Assembly: GCA_022393335.1 (NCBI GenBank)
Contig: JAJEKB010020748.1
Span: 63,772 to 127,771 of the forward strand
Source: Macrotrachela quadricornifera
Lineage: Eukaryota > Rotifera > Eurotatoria > Philodinida > Philodinidae
Length of the DNA: 64,000 nucleotides
Reading direction: 5' to 3'
In this document: in pieces, positions 61,632 to 64,000 of the stretch
How positions within the stretch are numbered: the stretch's first letter is position 1
How the letters are laid out: the number at the start of each line of letters is the position of its first letter
Program-made: the position numbers and the translations under genes
The notes under the pieces: generated by a model
Databases searched by the model: none
What the model was told of the DNA's origin: nothing
Seen by the model: only the letters and a program-made list of their open reading frames with translations

Positions 61632-64000
61632 ATGTCAATGTCAGATGTTAATATTACATTTTCTAATAGTAATCATATGGCAGGACAACTAGAAGTTTAT
61701 TCGCAACAACACCAGCAACAAAACAAAAACAAGAAATGTCGTGGTAATCGTAAGCTTCAACGTTATCGTCGAAAACTTTGAAATCAGGGCATGGATGCAA
61801 ACGCAATTGTTGAAATAATAAATTCATATGTCGATATGAGTCAATCAAAAATTGATCCAACTACTCAAAATAACGAACAGATAATCAAGTCAACTACACC
61901 TGAAACTGGTTTTCATTCAACAAAATCAATCAAAAAAAAGAAGAATATCAATAAAAACCTAATAACTATTAAGAAAAAGCAAAACAAATCAAGTAAATCT
62001 ATATCAATGAAAAAAGTTAAGTCCTCAACAGCAATAAATGCTTCAATTGATTACGCAAATATACCTGATGAAATCTTCTCACAAATGTTATCTTCAATTT
62101 CTGATATAAAAGAGAAATTTATTTGCTTTTCAAATGAACATGGAAGATAAAATTTATGCGTCATTATACAAGTTTAATCGATCGATTATCTTATTTACAC
62201 TTACAAGATTTTCAATGGAAATATTATCATTATATTGGAATGACAGAGAATATTTGAAAAGGTCGTATGACAAAATATTTTGCAGAAAAAGATTCAATCT
62301 GTCATACATATGGTAGATCAAAAACTATGATTGAACAACGTCTCAAACAAATTGAACAGCATTTACAGCAAGCATTTAATTCAATTGAAGTGTTTGAACA
62401 AGAGATATTATCCAAATGCATATATAATAATAGCTGTTTCAATGCAATGAAGGAACTATTTCCAATTATATATCAATTTGTACAAAAGCAACAAAAGTCA
62501 TTAGAATATGAATTCGAATATAAAAGACAAATTTTAATCTTAGATGCAACTGATCATCAATTAGTTCAAAAATTTTTCGGTCTAACAGGTGTACCATAAA
62601 GAATGGCCCTCTCAGTATTTTAAAGATTTCTCTCTTATTTGTTCTTACGATTAAGAAACCTTTTTTACCAAAAGATAGAGCTTCAAATTCTCTACAAAAC
62701 CATATACTGTTGAAATCAAAATCTGTTTTAAACACATTTGAAAAAAGATGAAAAGTAAAACCATCTGAAATGCTCTATTTTCAAACTAGTTGAGCGTATT
62801 GAATGATCATACTTTGCATGTAATTTCCATCTCTTCTCTATATAAAAAATTTGAAGCATATGAAAGGATGCAGCGTGAAAAGCTCTACAATTTACATAAA
62901 ACCGATAGTTTGATACTCACATATTCTGTTTTAAAAATGGACCTAATTTTGAGCAATCTAATTTCGACCGCACGAAAATGAAAGTCTTTTTAGTGCACAA
63001 TGAATTTGATTATTCTTATTTCATCCTGTTGTTGCTAGATATGCCTTATTAACAAGGAACAAAATACATCAAAAGATGCAGCGTGAAATGCTCTACAATC
63101 TACCAAGAAAAATCATATGAATATGAACTAAGAAAAGAAATAAATCCATTGTATACTTAAAAAAAGACTGATTTTTGTGCGATAAAATTAGATTGCTCAA
63201 AGTTACATCCATTTTTAAAACAGAACATGCAATTATAAAATTATCAGTTTTATGTAAATTGTAGAGATTTTCACGCTGGATTTTTTCGTGTGTTTCGTTT
63301 TTTTAATGCAGCGAACTAAGCAATGAAAATCTGGAATAGAATGCATGATCATTCAATACGCTCAACTAGTTTGAAAATAGAGCATTTCAGATGGTTTTAC
63401 TTTTCATCTTTTTTCAAATGTGTTTAAAACAGATTTTGATTTCAACAGTATATGGTTTTGTAGAGAATTTGAAGCTCTATCTTTTGGTAAAAAAGGTTTC
63501 TTAATCGTAAGAACTAATAAGAGAGAAATCTTTAAAATACTGAGAGGGCCATTCTTTATGGTACACCCGTTAGAACCGATTAAATCACATGTAAGCAGTT
63601 ATTTCGTTAAATATGTATACTAATATGAACTTGAATTCATTTTAGATTAATATAGCAAAACGTATAAGGCAAACTACAATGAAACCAATGATAATCGAGG
63701 AAGATATTTCTTTATTAGAACATCGTCGTCATACATCCACAAAATCACAATCTGCTTCTAATTTAGTCCATCTAATGATAGACAATATTGATGAGAATCT
63801 TAAAAACTTGAATGGAACTATCGAAATATCTTCAAGAACTTGTTGCTTACCAAATGAGATCAAGAAATTGGAAATTCTGAAGAGTAATATTATTGATCAG
63901 GCTATTTTTGCTAGTCGTCGAATGGCAGAAAATTTGAACACAATCATACAAATCGAACAAAAGAAATTTTCATTGAAGAATAGATTTACGGGATCCACAT
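61632..64000 (+). pseudogene. Athena-type ORF1 (coiled-coil), interrupted by a foldback, runs off the window
   Basis: Begins MSMSDVNITF, then a Gln run and a basic KKCRGNRKLQRYRRKL block, a Lys/Ser-rich linker, and a long helical region (EQRLKQIEQHLQQAFNSIE; ILDATDHQLVQKFF). After removal of the foldback at 62585-63570 and one TA, the frame continues (EPIKSH). It then crosses a 55-nt intron (63591-63645, GTAAGC...TTTTAG) and stays open to the end of the window, where further coiled-coil follows. Lesions: TGA at 61779, a frame change near 62130, TGA at 62255. I recall this ORF type preceding Athena-like RTs in bdelloid genomes, and PLEs are known to carry introns; the RT would lie beyond the window. 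It is not homologous at a glance to ORF1 of units 1 and 2. Confidence 0.6.
62585..63570. mobile_element. 986-bp foldback with mariner-like ends
   Basis: Near-perfect inverted arms of ~225 bp (62585-62810 and 63345-63570): ACAGGTGTACCATAAAGAAT / ATTCTTTATGGTACACCCGT. The inner parts also partly fold back. TA flanks both ends. The terminal ~25 bp resemble those of the mariner 1.1 kb upstream (ACGGGTGCGCCA...TCTCCG against ACGGGTGTACCA...TCTCAG), so a related transposase probably mobilised it. The small frames inside (identical on opposite strands) are by-products of the palindrome. It interrupts the Athena-type ORF1. Confidence 0.85.

Noticed and set aside
62466..63623. Two identical ~67-89-codon frames on opposite strands
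   Set aside because: Both come from the near-perfect arms of the foldback element.
1..64000. tRNA or rRNA genes
   Set aside because: No cloverleaf with recognisable A/B boxes or rRNA core sequence was noticed; a covariance-model scan would be needed to be sure.

Overview
The window is AT-rich (roughly 70%) animal DNA. It contains almost no intact genes and is packed with decayed transposable elements from many superfamilies. The best organismal guess is a bdelloid rotifer (Adineta/Rotaria type). The reasons are introns of about 48-55 nt and Penelope-like retroelements whose reverse transcriptase has no visible GIY-YIG endonuclease, with a coiled-coil, SGNH-esterase-bearing ORF1. That is the Athena/Terminon type known from bdelloid telomeres. 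The assignment is inference from gene content, not from a database match.

Layout. 1-12.3 kb: a four-exon N-terminal fragment of a kynurenine 3-monooxygenase pseudogene (1008-1536), a nested pair of foldback elements (3940-5325), a TA-flanked MITE (6146-7036), and two copies of a DNA transposon with ~300-bp inverted ends. One of these copies is truncated (7066-8353) and one has both ends (8354-11935). 12.3-27.2 kb: three co-oriented Athena-like units arranged head to tail. Unit 1 (12338-21290) has ORF1, RT and a 3-kb TA-flanked insertion that splits the RT. Unit 2 (21290-26890) lacks most of ORF1. Unit 3 survives only as a 5' stub (26895-27167) joined to a 5'-truncated piggyBac (to 28593). In units 1 and 2, ORF1 and RT are joined by what looks like a conserved -1 ribosomal frameshift signal: slippery TTTTTTA, a 7-nt spacer and a ~10-bp hairpin. 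29.6-33.9 kb: two related TTA-flanked foldback elements bracket a 22-unit, ~60-bp minisatellite, with GT-skewed DNA on one side and AC-skewed DNA on the other. 33.9-41.3 kb: unannotatable DNA with another foldback, diverged repeats and a TTAA-flanked MITE.

41.4-53.2 kb is the most gene-like stretch. All of its genes are on the minus strand: a two-RRM RNA-binding protein (41417-44453), an unidentified 169-aa exon (47292-47801) and a JmjN/JmjC protein whose iron ligands appear lost (51334-53201). hAT-type remnants and foldbacks lie among the exons. 54.8-56.2 kb holds a broken unidentified gene with a membrane segment. 58.4-61.4 kb holds a piggyBac with both ends and TTAA duplications, abutting a truncated mariner. 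The window ends in another Athena-type ORF1 (61632 onward) with a 55-nt intron. It is interrupted by a ~986-bp foldback whose ends match those of the neighbouring mariner.

Together this looks like a subtelomere-like or otherwise gene-poor transposon accumulation zone. Almost every coding element carries stops or frameshifts, so they are fossils. Pairs of related copies still allow original structures (frames, junctions, insertion sites) to be read.
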